From Maribacter sp. MMG018 (GTDB lineage: Bacteria; Bacteroidota; Bacteroidia; Flavobacteriales; Flavobacteriaceae): DNA of 64,000 nucleotides. The position numbers were made by a program, and so were the translations under genes. The DNA lies in contig NZ_JAGJEC010000001.1 of NCBI RefSeq assembly GCF_018100785.1, positions 248,001 to 312,000 of the forward strand. The letters are read 5' to 3'. The stretch's first letter is position 1; each line of letters opens with the position of its first letter. Below, one piece after another: positions 36,836-45,077 of the stretch. The notes under the pieces are model-generated. The model saw nothing but the letters and a program-made list of their open reading frames with translations, ran no database searches and had not been told where the DNA came from.

Positions 36836-37278
36836 TCCGTTACCAGACCGTAATACAGACCAGGGCCATCGCAGGCCATCCAGGTATTTGATATCAAGGT
36901 ATCGGAAATGAACATCAATTCTTCTTTATTGTCAGCCGTACAGCTGCCTGCCAGTTCTTGCCCCGTGGTATAGGTAAGTTCCAAATAATCTATCTCATCA
37001 TTGTCATACTCCACCATTTGAAACGTACCGCTAGCTTCAATGGCTATACTGTCTCTCACCGAACTTTTATAAAAAGAACCATCAGGATTAAAAATATAAT
37101 ACTCTTGCCATTCCATTTCATCGTCCATGATAACGGAATCGGCCATACTACCCGTCATTTGTTGCAACACCCATTTTTGGCTTGTAAAACTTAATTTGGT
37201 CTTTTTTAAGACCAAATCATCGCTCGTACATCCAAACAGGACCAAAACGGCCAATAGTATCAATGGTATATTTTTCAC
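36832..37278 (-). CDS. Small lipoprotein, lipocalin-like, hypothetical
   Basis: Lipoprotein of 148 aa: signal MKNIPLILLAVLVLFGC with lipobox Cys17, followed by SDD. The start codon is GTG. The body has short alternating beta strands (KWVLQQMTG, EYYIFNPDGSFYKSS, GTFQMVEYD, YLELTYTTG) like the small lipocalin-type lipoproteins common in Flavobacteriaceae. Two Cys in the C-terminal half (GSCTAD, MACDG) could form a disulfide. Third of three small lipoprotein genes in a row on this strand. No function can be given. Confidence 0.72.
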   Translation of the reverse strand: MKNIPLILLAVLVLFGCTSDDLVLKKTKLSFTSQKWVLQQMTGSMADSVIMDDEMEWQEYYIFNPDGSFYKSSVRDSIAIEASGTFQMVEYDNDEIDYLELTYTTGQELAGSCTADNKEELMFISDTLISNTWMACDGPGLYYGLVTD

Positions 37279-37349
37279 AATCGAATTTCAATAATTCAAC
37301 TATAAGATACCAAAATAATTTGATAGTTGCGTTAAGCAAACGTGAAGTT

Positions 37350-37883
37350 TTACAGCCCCAATATCTTGGCATCTACAAAAAAGGTGGTATTTACCTCCAA
37401 TTCATGATCTGAGCTCAACAGTTCGTCTGTAACAGTATTTAAACGCAACATAAACTCATCCTGTTTAATATACTCCTTTAAATCTGTGTCTACCGTATCT
37501 AGATTAAGGGTGTTGCCAGAATTTTCTGGAACTTCGTTTAAAGATGCAATTTTAATTTCTTCCAAGCCGTCCGCAGAAATAAAAACCTCTATAGAGTTCA
37601 GAAAACTAAAATCGGCACCATCGGGGGAGATAATTATCATTTCTAACTCGGTAAGTTTTATCTCTTCTATAAGATCCTTTCTAGTGTCATTTACCTCAAA
37701 TTTAGATTCTGAGTTGGTCTCCGTCTCCGGGGTAAATACATCAAAAGGTAAATCTATACCCGTTGAGGAAGGTATGGTTACATTTTGACTGTAGTTTATA
37801 TCGAATTTTGTGAGTTCGTCCAGCTTATCACAACCCGTGATACAAATAATAAAAAACAATAACAAAAGAACATTCTTGTACAT
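37350..37883 (-). CDS. Small lipoprotein, hypothetical
   Basis: Lipoprotein of 177 aa: signal MYKNVLLLLFFIICITGC with lipobox Cys18, then DKLDELTKFDINYSQNVTIPS. The mature part is acidic and strand-rich, resembling adhesin-like or immunoglobulin-like small lipoproteins, without a motif I can name. A 10-bp inverted repeat begins 11 bp upstream of its start. It lies between two other small lipoprotein genes. Confidence 0.72.
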   Translation of the reverse strand: MYKNVLLLLFFIICITGCDKLDELTKFDINYSQNVTIPSSTGIDLPFDVFTPETETNSESKFEVNDTRKDLIEEIKLTELEMIIISPDGADFSFLNSIEVFISADGLEEIKIASLNEVPENSGNTLNLDTVDTDLKEYIKQDEFMLRLNTVTDELLSSDHELEVNTTFFVDAKILGL

Positions 37884-37893
37884 AGTAGATAGT

Positions 37894-37925
37894 TATAGTT
37901 ACACAACGCACTTAATGTAACTATA
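37894..37925. promoter_or_regulatory. 10-bp inverted repeat upstream of lipoprotein gene
   Basis: TATAGTTACA (37894-37903) and its exact complement TGTAACTATA (37916-37925), with a 12-bp spacer, lie directly upstream of the lipoprotein start at 37883. Arm length and spacing suit either a dimeric regulator site or a 5' UTR hairpin. Confidence 0.4.
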
Positions 37926-37945
37926 TTGGACAAGGTATACGGAAC

Positions 37946-38335
37946 CTATGGTCTAATAAAATAATAAGTTACCTCATCATCGGCAATATCGGGGTCATCT
38001 AGATAAACAAGTGTCAATTGATTGCCCCGCACATTGAACTGATAAGCGGTATCATCAGCAAAATCCATGATAAAACCTTGTCCACCATAATAGTATACCC
38101 CTTCTTTTTTAAAAAAATTATGTTCAGAATTATGAGTGACCGTAAGCGAGCCTTCTTCCGTATCGAAAAGAATATGGGTCTGCGAAAAATCAATTTCCGT
38201 GTCAAAAGAACAATAACACCTAATATCGGATAAAACCCATTCTCCTTCTAGGGCAACATCGTCCACGGCAGGGTCATCATCCTCAACACAGGCCACGAAA
38301 AGACACATTAAGACAATCAGTAGTATTTTTTTCAT
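37946..38335 (-). CDS. Small lipoprotein, lipocalin-like, hypothetical
   Basis: Lipoprotein of 129 aa: signal MKKILLIVLMCLFVAC with lipobox Cys16, then VEDDDPAVDD. The following GEWVLSDIRCYCSF and repeated short strands are reminiscent of the lipocalin-like fold, where a G-x-W opening is typical. It lies 41 bp downstream of tyrS on the same strand and is possibly expressed by read-through. The function is unknown. Confidence 0.72.
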   Translation of the reverse strand: MKKILLIVLMCLFVACVEDDDPAVDDVALEGEWVLSDIRCYCSFDTEIDFSQTHILFDTEEGSLTVTHNSEHNFFKKEGVYYYGGQGFIMDFADDTAYQFNVRGNQLTLVYLDDPDIADDEVTYYFIRP

Positions 38336-38376
38336 ACGATTTTATACGTAAGATGGCTTATGCTAAAAATAGTTGC

Positions 38377-39675
38377 CTAACTTTTCACCTTTAATACAAA
38401 ATAGTTCTTTTTACCACGTTGTAGCAATACGAACTTATTATTGATCAAATCGTCCTTTTTGATAAGATAATCTTCTTTTACCTTTTCTTTGTTCACCGAT
38501 ATCGAATTCTGCTTCAATTCTCTTCTTGCTTCACCATTAGAACCTAAAAAGCCCGTTTGTGCGGCCAATGCGGCAATCATATCCATACCTTCGTCCAAAG
38601 CGGACATAGGAACCTCTGCCTGAGGAACTCCCTCAAAAATATCCAAAAAGGTTTTTTCGTCCAATCCTTTTAAATCTTCTGAAGTAGATTTTCCAAATAA
38701 GATACCACTGGCTTTAACGGCATTGTCCAAATCTTCTTGCGAATGCACCATTACGGTGATTTCCTCGGCCAACTTTTTCTGTAGCAACCGCATATGTGGC
38801 GCTTCTGAATGCTGGGCTATCAACGCCTCTATTTCTTCTTTTGAAAGAAAGGTAAATATCTTAATGTATTTTTCTGCATCTTGATCAGAAGTGTTCAACC
38901 AATATTGATAAAATTTATAGGGCGATGTTCTTTCGGCATCCAACCAAACGTTACCACCTTCGGTTTTTCCAAATTTGGTGCCGTCTGCCTTGGTTATCAA
39001 TGGGCAGGTAAGGGCATACCCCTTTCCTCCTTCTATTCTTCTTATCAACTCTGTACCGGTAGTAATATTCCCCCATTGGTCACTACCGCCCATCTGCAAT
39101 GTACAGTTATGTTTTCTGTACAAGTGAAGAAAATCGTATCCCTGTACCAACTGGTAGGTAAACTCAGTAAAAGACATTCCTTCCTTTGCTTCTGAAGAAA
39201 GTCTTTTTTTAACAGAGTCTTTTGCCATCATATAGTTGACCGTAATATGTTTGCCCACATCTCTGATGAACTCTAGAAAGGTAAAATCTTTCATCCAATC
39301 ATAATTATTTACCAGTACTGCGGCATTATCGGCATCACTTTCAAAATCAAGAAACCTCGACAATTGTTTTTTTAAGGCCTCTTGGTTATGTCTCAAGGTC
39401 TTTTCGTCCAATAGGTTTCTTTCGGCAGACTTTCCCGAAGGATCCCCGATCATACCCGTTGCTCCACCAACCAGTGCATAGGGCTTATGGCCCGCCAATT
39501 GAAAATGGCGTAACATCATTACACCCACCAAATGACCTATGTGTAGAGAGTCTGCCGTAGGATCGATCCCTACATAAGCAGATTTCATTCCTTCCATAAG
39601 ATATTCTTCGGTACCTGGCATTGCATCGTGCAACATTCCTCTCCATTCCAATTCTTTGACAAAATTTGAAGCCAT
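38377..39675 (-). CDS. tyrS: Tyrosyl-tRNA synthetase
   Basis: Class I aminoacyl-tRNA synthetase, 432 aa, charging tRNA-Tyr. The start is the ATG at 39675 ([13 protein letters not shown]): the -7 box at 39703-39710 lies upstream of it, so the longer frame to 39759 would not be transcribed. HIGH motif HIGH at 45-48, Tyr/tRNA-binding segment [21 protein letters not shown] (read in blocks around 180-200), KMSKS equivalent KFGKT (234-238), and a C-terminal S4-type RNA-binding domain ([17 protein letters not shown]). The length and motifs are standard for bacterial TyrS. Confidence 0.96.
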   Translation of the reverse strand: MASNFVKELEWRGMLHDAMPGTEEYLMEGMKSAYVGIDPTADSLHIGHLVGVMMLRHFQLAGHKPYALVGGATGMIGDPSGKSAERNLLDEKTLRHNQEALKKQLSRFLDFESDADNAAVLVNNYDWMKDFTFLEFIRDVGKHITVNYMMAKDSVKKRLSSEAKEGMSFTEFTYQLVQGYDFLHLYRKHNCTLQMGGSDQWGNITTGTELIRRIEGGKGYALTCPLITKADGTKFGKTEGGNVWLDAERTSPYKFYQYWLNTSDQDAEKYIKIFTFLSKEEIEALIAQHSEAPHMRLLQKKLAEEITVMVHSQEDLDNAVKASGILFGKSTSEDLKGLDEKTFLDIFEGVPQAEVPMSALDEGMDMIAALAAQTGFLGSNGEARRELKQNSISVNKEKVKEDYLIKKDDLINNKFVLLQRGKKNYFVLKVKS

Positions 39676-39702
39676 TTCGTATGAGTATTTTAAATTTAAG
39701 TG

Positions 39703-39710
39703 CAAATATA
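39703..39710 (-). promoter_or_regulatory. -7 box (TATATTTG) for tyrS
   Basis: Perfect consensus on the minus strand, 27 bp before the tyrS ATG. It fixes the start choice. No -33 TTG at the usual spacing. Confidence 0.55.
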
Positions 39711-39769
39711 AAAGGAAAAATGCCGCCCATGGTCGTGAATTAATCATGAATTTATCCATCTGTATTTCC

Positions 39770-39777
39770 TAAATTTG
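39770..39777 (+). promoter_or_regulatory. -7 box (TAAATTTG) for the epimerase gene, near-leaderless
   Basis: Perfect TAnnTTTG that ends only 4 bp before the ATG at 39782. Transcription from it would start at or next to the start codon, giving a leaderless message. Confidence 0.5.
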
Positions 39778-39781
39778 ATTT

Positions 39782-40798
39782 ATGGTTCTAGTTACCGGTA
39801 GTACAGGGTTGGTAGGCGCACATCTGTTGTTCAGCTTAGTTATGGCCAAAAACAGGGTCAAGGCTATTTATAGAAGTGAAGCCAAGCGACAAGAAGTAAA
39901 AAAAATTTTTTCTTATTACAGCAAAGATTCCAACGCCCTTTTTGACCAAATTAATTGGATAAAAGCGGATATACTCGATATTCCTGCATTGGACAGTGCC
40001 TTTAAAGACGTACGTTATGTATACCATGCCGCGGCACTTATATCTTTTGACCCCCGTGATTTTAAAAAATTGAAAAAAATAAATGAGGAAGGCACTGCCA
40101 ATATTGTAAACCTATGCCTTCAGCATAATATCAGAAAATTATGTCATGTAAGCAGCATTGGTACCATAGGCCGAAGCACACTTGGTAAGGAAGCTACCGA
40201 GAACAATGAATGGACAGGGCAACACAGCAATGTATATGCGCTTACAAAACGAGGTGCAGAAATGGAAGTTTGGAGGGGATCGCAAGAAAGCCTACCCGTT
40301 GTAATCATTAACCCGGGCGTAATCATAGGCCCCGGTTTTTGGAGTTCTGGGAGCGGCAAACTTTTTGGTACGGCAAACAAAGGCTACTCTTTTTACCCTC
40401 CGGGCGGTACCGGTTTTGTGGCCGTAGCGGATGTGGTGAACATTATGATAAAACTGATGGAATCTACGGTAACCAACGAACGATTTATCTTAGTGGCAGA
40501 AAATCTTACCTACCAACAGATTTTAGAAAAAATAGCACACCATATAGGAAAAAAACCTCCTACCAAAGAACTTAAAATATGGCAATTGCACATAGGAAGG
40601 TACTTCGATTTTATTAAAAGTTTATTTACGGGCAATCCACGAACGATTACAAAAAACGCTATTTACTCTCTTCAACACCCAGAAATTTATAATAGCGATA
40701 AAATAAAGAACACCTTACATTTTGAGTTTGAACCACTTCAAAATATAATAAAGTTCAGTTCTGAAAAATTTATTGACGAGTGTCTTTCTTCAAATTAG
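39782..40798 (+). CDS. NAD-dependent epimerase/dehydratase (SDR family)
   Basis: Extended short-chain dehydrogenase of 338 aa. The Rossmann motif TGSTGLVGA carries Gly6, Gly9 and Gly12. The active-site pair is Tyr152/Lys156 (VYALTKRGAE), with VSSIGTIG supplying the upstream Ser. HAAALISFDP (82-91) is the usual loop near the nicotinamide. The substrate is probably a nucleotide sugar or a steroid-like or dihydroflavonol-like compound; it cannot be chosen. The last 29 bp overlap the end of the convergent DUF4296 gene. Confidence 0.85.
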   Translation: MVLVTGSTGLVGAHLLFSLVMAKNRVKAIYRSEAKRQEVKKIFSYYSKDSNALFDQINWIKADILDIPALDSAFKDVRYVYHAAALISFDPRDFKKLKKINEEGTANIVNLCLQHNIRKLCHVSSIGTIGRSTLGKEATENNEWTGQHSNVYALTKRGAEMEVWRGSQESLPVVIINPGVIIGPGFWSSGSGKLFGTANKGYSFYPPGGTGFVAVADVVNIMIKLMESTVTNERFILVAENLTYQQILEKIAHHIGKKPPTKELKIWQLHIGRYFDFIKSLFTGNPRTITKNAIYSLQHPEIYNSDKIKNTLHFEFEPLQNIIKFSSEKFIDECLSSN

Positions 40799-41213
40799 GG
40801 GAAGATTTTATACTATCGTTCTTTGGAAGATTGTTCTTTTTCCCTACCAGATCCAAACTATCCTTTATTTTTTTCTTTTCTTCCATTATGGTTTTCTGCT
40901 CATCTAAAAGAGATTCGACCTCAGTGTATATAGACTCATACTCCACCGGCAAGGAAGCATAATAACGGTCACTTTCTACAAATTGGATACTGTCTATTTT
41001 GTATTTTTCAAAAATATAGGCGGTCGGTTCTATTTCGTGATCCTTTAAAATACCCATATTGGTGCTTTTTGCGGCATTTAGAATGGCCATATCCTTTAAA
41101 ATAAGCACCATTTCATTTTTAGGAATCAGATTTTCAGGTTTGTCCATCAATTTTTCTCCGCAAGAATAGAAGACAACCAATAGTACCGATAACAAGGTTA
41201 CGAACTTTTTCAT
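40770..41213 (-). CDS. DUF4296 lipoprotein
   Basis: Lipoprotein of 147 aa, signal MKKFVTLLSVLLVVFYSC with lipobox Cys18. The mature segment LIPKNEMVLILKDMAILNAAKS, then KYKIDSIQFVESDRYYAS, matches the Bacteroidota-specific DUF4296 pattern; the C terminus is a Lys/Glu-rich helical tail. The start ATG overlaps the dihydroorotase stop (ATGA), so the genes are translationally coupled. This pairing with pyrC and a DPM1-like gene is common in Flavobacteriaceae. The function is unknown. Confidence 0.85.
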   Translation of the reverse strand: MKKFVTLLSVLLVVFYSCGEKLMDKPENLIPKNEMVLILKDMAILNAAKSTNMGILKDHEIEPTAYIFEKYKIDSIQFVESDRYYASLPVEYESIYTEVESLLDEQKTIMEEKKKIKDSLDLVGKKNNLPKNDSIKSSPNLKKDTRQ

Positions 41214-42544
41214 CTATTAAAAGTTAGTCTTTTTGCATTTTTCTTTTCTGAATAAGTTCCATTTTCATACGCCAAGTGCCCATTTACAAAAGTATGGCTT
41301 ACGCCTGCCCTAAAACGAGTGCCCTCAAACGGCGACCAGCCACATTTATATGCGATATTATCTTTAGAAACTTTCCAAGAGGCCTCTAGGTCCACTACCG
41401 TCAAATCTGCAAAATACCCCTCTCTTATATAGCCTCGTTTTTCAATTTGAAACAATATGGCCGGGTTATGGCACATCTTTTCAACTATCTTCTCCAGACT
41501 TAGTACACCTTCCAAATGTTTTTCCAACATTGCGGGCAAGGCATGTTGCACCAAGGGCCCACCACTAGGTGCCTTGGTATATACATTTTCTTTCTCTGAT
41601 AGCAAATGTGGGGCGTGATCGGTAGCTATTACATCTATTCTATCATCTAACAACGCCTGCCAAAGAGTTTCTCTGTCATTAGATGTTTTAACCGCCGGGT
41701 TCCATTTTATCAAAGTACCCTTCTCTTTATAATCGGCATCGGAAAACCATAAATGATGAATACAGGCCTCTGCCGTTATTTTCTTTTCCTTCAACGGAAT
41801 ATCGTTCCTGAACAAACTGGTTTCCTTTCCGGTAGAAAGATGAAACACATGTAACCTGGCACCTGTCTTTTTAGCCAACTCAATAGCCCTGGACGAGGAC
41901 AGGTAACATGCTTCTTCGCTCCTGATCAACGGGTGATACTCCACAGGAATATCTTCGCCATATTTTGATCTATATTCTTCTAGGTTCTCGCGAATCGTGG
42001 TCTCGTCCTCACAATGCGCCGAAATCACCATTTCGGTACTCTTAAAAATATTTTCTATAACGACCTCGTCGTCCACCAACATATTTCCGGTCGACGACCC
42101 TAAAAAGAGTTTTATTCCCGAACAAGCATTCTTGTCCAAACGCTTTAATTCTTCCAGATTATCATTGGTACCACCAAACAAGAAAGAATAATTGGCAAAA
42201 GACGATTCTTTGGCAATTGAAAATTTCGCTTCCAATTTTTCGATGGTCGTAGTTTGCGGATTGGTATTGGGCTGTTCCATAAACGTGGTTATGCCACCGG
42301 CCACTGCCGCCCTACTCTCAGATGCAATATTGCCCTTATGTGTTAAACCTGGTTCCCTAAAATGAACCTGATCGTCGATTACACCGGGTAAAATATATTT
42401 TCCTTCGATATCTATGACCGTCGCCGAAGCATCGGAAATATCTTTATCGATCTTTAAAATATGATCGCCCTCTAAAAGAATATCGGTCTCTACAATAGTT
42501 CCTTCGTTGACAGCTTTTCCGTTTTTTAGTAGAATTCTACCCAT
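41210..42544 (-). CDS. pyrC: Dihydroorotase (metal-ligand variant)
   Basis: Amidohydrolase of 444 aa catalysing ring closure of carbamoyl-aspartate to dihydroorotate in pyrimidine synthesis. The start is the ATG at 42544 (MGRILLKNGK), since the longer frame overlaps the preceding gene. The first metal motif, usually D-x-H-x-H, reads DDQVHFREPG, so the first His is Gln59 while His61 remains. The candidate carboxylated Lys (GIKLFLGSS), HCEDE, HVFHLST and ATDHAPH motifs are all present. The Gln form recurs in Bacteroidota from memory. A non-catalytic role is possible but less likely because the rest of the site is intact. Confidence 0.85.
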   Translation of the reverse strand: MGRILLKNGKAVNEGTIVETDILLEGDHILKIDKDISDASATVIDIEGKYILPGVIDDQVHFREPGLTHKGNIASESRAAVAGGITTFMEQPNTNPQTTTIEKLEAKFSIAKESSFANYSFLFGGTNDNLEELKRLDKNACSGIKLFLGSSTGNMLVDDEVVIENIFKSTEMVISAHCEDETTIRENLEEYRSKYGEDIPVEYHPLIRSEEACYLSSSRAIELAKKTGARLHVFHLSTGKETSLFRNDIPLKEKKITAEACIHHLWFSDADYKEKGTLIKWNPAVKTSNDRETLWQALLDDRIDVIATDHAPHLLSEKENVYTKAPSGGPLVQHALPAMLEKHLEGVLSLEKIVEKMCHNPAILFQIEKRGYIREGYFADLTVVDLEASWKVSKDNIAYKCGWSPFEGTRFRAGVSHTFVNGHLAYENGTYSEKKNAKRLTFNR

Positions 42545-42546
42545 GG

Positions 42547-43275
42547 CTAAAATTTGTTTTTTTGAAAAAGACTGCGCAGCTTCATTGCCAAGACACCCCA
42601 AATGGCCTCACTGATAATGCTGGAACTCATTTTTGATTTACCCTTGACCCTATCTCTAAATATAATGGAGACTTCTTCTATTTTATATTTTTTTAAATAC
42701 GCCCTAAATTTCATTTCTATTTGAAACGCATAACCAACAAAGCGTACCGAATCTAAATTTATATTCTCTAGAACATGCCTTCTATAGCACACAAAACCGG
42801 CCGTAGGATCATGAACACGCATACCGGTAATCATTTTTACGTAAAAAGACGCCCCGTATGACAACAACACCCTATGCAATGGCCAGTCTACAACATTCAC
42901 TCCCTTTTTATATCTGGACCCTACTGAAACATCCGCTCCGTTCTCACAGGCTTTCAACAACCTCAGAAGGTCGGTTGGGTTATGGGAAAAATCCGCATCC
43001 ATTTCAAAAATATAATCATATTTTTTATCAATGGCCCATTTAAATCCATGAATATAAGCGGTTCCCAGTCCCGATTTCTCTTTCCTTACTTCTAAAAAAA
43101 GTTGTCCGGGGAATTCTTCTTGTAATTTCTTTACAATGTCACCGGTACCATCCGGAGAATTGTCATCTACGACCAATATGTGAAAACTCTTTGGTAATTG
43201 AAAAACTGCTCTAATAATCGAATCAATATTCTCAATTTCATTGTAAGTAGGAATAATCACAACACTGTTGGACAT
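42547..43275 (-). CDS. DPM1-like polyprenol monophosphomannose synthase (GT2)
   Basis: Cytoplasmic-face glycosyltransferase of 242 aa that moves a hexose, typically mannose, from a nucleotide sugar to polyprenyl phosphate. GT2 landmarks: IPTYNEIENI at the start, VVDDNSPDGTG, the DxD region EMDADFSHNP and GSRYKKG. It lacks the C-terminal membrane helices of larger homologues, so it is the short DPM1 type. It is first in an operon with pyrC (2-bp gap) and the DUF4296 gene. The divergent neighbour is a membrane glycosyltransferase that could use the product lipid-linked sugar. Confidence 0.88.
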   Translation of the reverse strand: MSNSVVIIPTYNEIENIDSIIRAVFQLPKSFHILVVDDNSPDGTGDIVKKLQEEFPGQLFLEVRKEKSGLGTAYIHGFKWAIDKKYDYIFEMDADFSHNPTDLLRLLKACENGADVSVGSRYKKGVNVVDWPLHRVLLSYGASFYVKMITGMRVHDPTAGFVCYRRHVLENINLDSVRFVGYAFQIEMKFRAYLKKYKIEEVSIIFRDRVKGKSKMSSSIISEAIWGVLAMKLRSLFQKNKF

Positions 43276-43295
43276 AGAAGAAAGCTAAATTTCCA

Positions 43296-43303
43296 CAAAA
43301 GTA
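43296..43303 (-). promoter_or_regulatory. -7 box (TACTTTTG) for the DPM1-like/pyrC operon
   Basis: Perfect TAnnTTTG on the minus strand, 20 bp upstream of the ATG at 43275. Confidence 0.55.
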
Positions 43304-43380
43304 ATGTTTTAAAAATGGTGAAAAAACTGTCGTTACAGGCTTTATGATTTTTTTTAAAAATAGATAATGCCTATAATTCG

Positions 43381-43388
43381 TAATTTTG
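43381..43388 (+). promoter_or_regulatory. -7 box (TAATTTTG) for the ArnT-like gene
   Basis: Perfect TAnnTTTG, 18 bp before the ATG at 43407. Confidence 0.55.
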
Positions 43389-43406
43389 CCCGAATAAATA
43401 ACAAGA

Positions 43407-45077
43407 ATGTTTAAAAAATTTCCCAAGCAATTTTATTATTTTCTTGCTGCTTTTTTTATTCTAAACCTAATTCAGTCTTCGTTTACGGAGCTAATTTTTG
43501 ACGAAGCCTACTATTGGTACTATAGCCAGAACATGGCTTGGGGTTATTTTGACCATCCCCCAATGGTTGCATTGCTCATAAAGATCAGCAGTTTATTTTT
43601 TAATGGGGAATTGGGCGTACGGTTTATGAGCTGTGTACTTTCTTCAGCCAACCTAATTGTACTATGGTCGCTAATAGACAACCCTAAAAAGAACCAGTAC
43701 ATACCTCATTTTTTCTTATTGGTGTTTTCCATGACATTGTTAAATGCCTATGGTTTTTTTACTTTGCCCGACACTCCTTTGTTATTCTTCACTTCTTGTT
43801 TTTTGTTGGCCTACAAGCGTTTTTTGAAAAAATCGGATTGGAGTACCACTATTGTCTTGGGAGTTTTAATGGCCTGTTTAATGTACAGTAAATACCATGC
43901 CGTATTGGTAATTTTATTTGTTCTACTCTCCAATTTAAAGCTAGTTAAGAACAAATATGCATGGGCATCGGTACTAATTGCACTGTTATGCTACGCTCCT
44001 CATTTTTATTGGTTGTACGCAAACGATTACGTAAGTATAAAATACCACCTGTACGAACGCCCCAACGATGCATATCAATTTGAAAAATATACGTTAGGGT
44101 TCTTCGTAAACCTTATATCAATTTTCGGATTTACCTTTCCGTTTATATACTATGCCCTGTTTAAGACCAGGTCTACCGACCTTTTTAAAAGAGCTCTTTT
44201 GTTCTTAACGTACGGCGTTATCATATTCTTTTTCATTTCTAGTTTCAACAGAAGGGTACAGACTCAATGGATCATTATTATATGCATTCCGTTGGTAGTA
44301 ATCGTCTACAACTTTATGTTGCAGAACAAAAAGACCTTAAAATGGATTATAAGACTTGGGCTTGTAAATGCCGTTTTAATACTCTATTTACGAGCCGGAC
44401 TCGTGTACCAACCTTTACTTTTCAATTTTTATTACGAAAGTCATGGAAATAAAGAATGGGTAAATAAAATTCGCGAAGAAGTGGGTGACATTCCCGTTGT
44501 GTTTGAAAACTCATATCGTAACGCGCCCATGTACGCATTTTATTCCAACGGCATCCCTACATTTTCCTTGAACAACATAATGTACCGGAAAAATCAATAT
44601 TCCATTGATGATTCAGAAGAACGGATGAGAGGCAAAAAGGTAGCTTACATATCTAAATATACTAATAAAGGAACTTTTTCTTTTACGAAAGCCAATGGCC
44701 AAGCCTATAAGGGCAAGTATATTTCAAATTTTAATTCGTATCGAAAACTAGAGTGTGTTCTTGATGTAGACAAAATTTCATCGAACAAAGAAGACTATTC
44801 GCTAAAGGTCATAAACCCATATGATTTTGATATTGAACTATCTAGACTAAAGTTCTCTGTTGCCTATTTGGACCATTATAAGAACACCATGAATCTAAAA
44901 CCGGTACAACCCCTCACCTCTGAACCAAATGTAACCGTGCTCAAGGCAAAGGACACTACGAAATTTAACATAAAAGTACCTATGCCAAAAAATGAGAATG
45001 TTGGCTACATCAGGATTGTAATCTCTGAAAATAATCTATATTCCGGACTCAATGGAAAACCCATACCAGTAGAATAA
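43407..45077 (+). CDS. ArnT/PMT-like membrane glycosyltransferase
   Basis: Polytopic inner-membrane protein of 556 aa with about ten or more hydrophobic segments in the first ~330 residues. The acidic catalytic motif of GT83/GT39-type enzymes is present near the start as FDEAYYWYYS (31-40), followed by YFDHPPM. The C-terminal ~200 residues form a soluble, strand-rich periplasmic domain. These enzymes use polyprenyl-phosphate sugars, so the divergent DPM1-like protein may supply the donor. The target may be lipid A or surface glycan; that is inference. The stop overlaps the next start by one base. Confidence 0.85.
   Translation: MFKKFPKQFYYFLAAFFILNLIQSSFTELIFDEAYYWYYSQNMAWGYFDHPPMVALLIKISSLFFNGELGVRFMSCVLSSANLIVLWSLIDNPKKNQYIPHFFLLVFSMTLLNAYGFFTLPDTPLLFFTSCFLLAYKRFLKKSDWSTTIVLGVLMACLMYSKYHAVLVILFVLLSNLKLVKNKYAWASVLIALLCYAPHFYWLYANDYVSIKYHLYERPNDAYQFEKYTLGFFVNLISIFGFTFPFIYYALFKTRSTDLFKRALLFLTYGVIIFFFISSFNRRVQTQWIIIICIPLVVIVYNFMLQNKKTLKWIIRLGLVNAVLILYLRAGLVYQPLLFNFYYESHGNKEWVNKIREEVGDIPVVFENSYRNAPMYAFYSNGIPTFSLNNIMYRKNQYSIDDSEERMRGKKVAYISKYTNKGTFSFTKANGQAYKGKYISNFNSYRKLECVLDVDKISSNKEDYSLKVINPYDFDIELSRLKFSVAYLDHYKNTMNLKPVQPLTSEPNVTVLKAKDTTKFNIKVPMPKNENVGYIRIVISENNLYSGLNGKPIPVE

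Noticed and set aside
39676-39759. N-terminal extension of tyrS
   Set aside because: A perfect -7 box at 39703-39710 places transcription start inside the extension; the family begins at MASNFVKEL.
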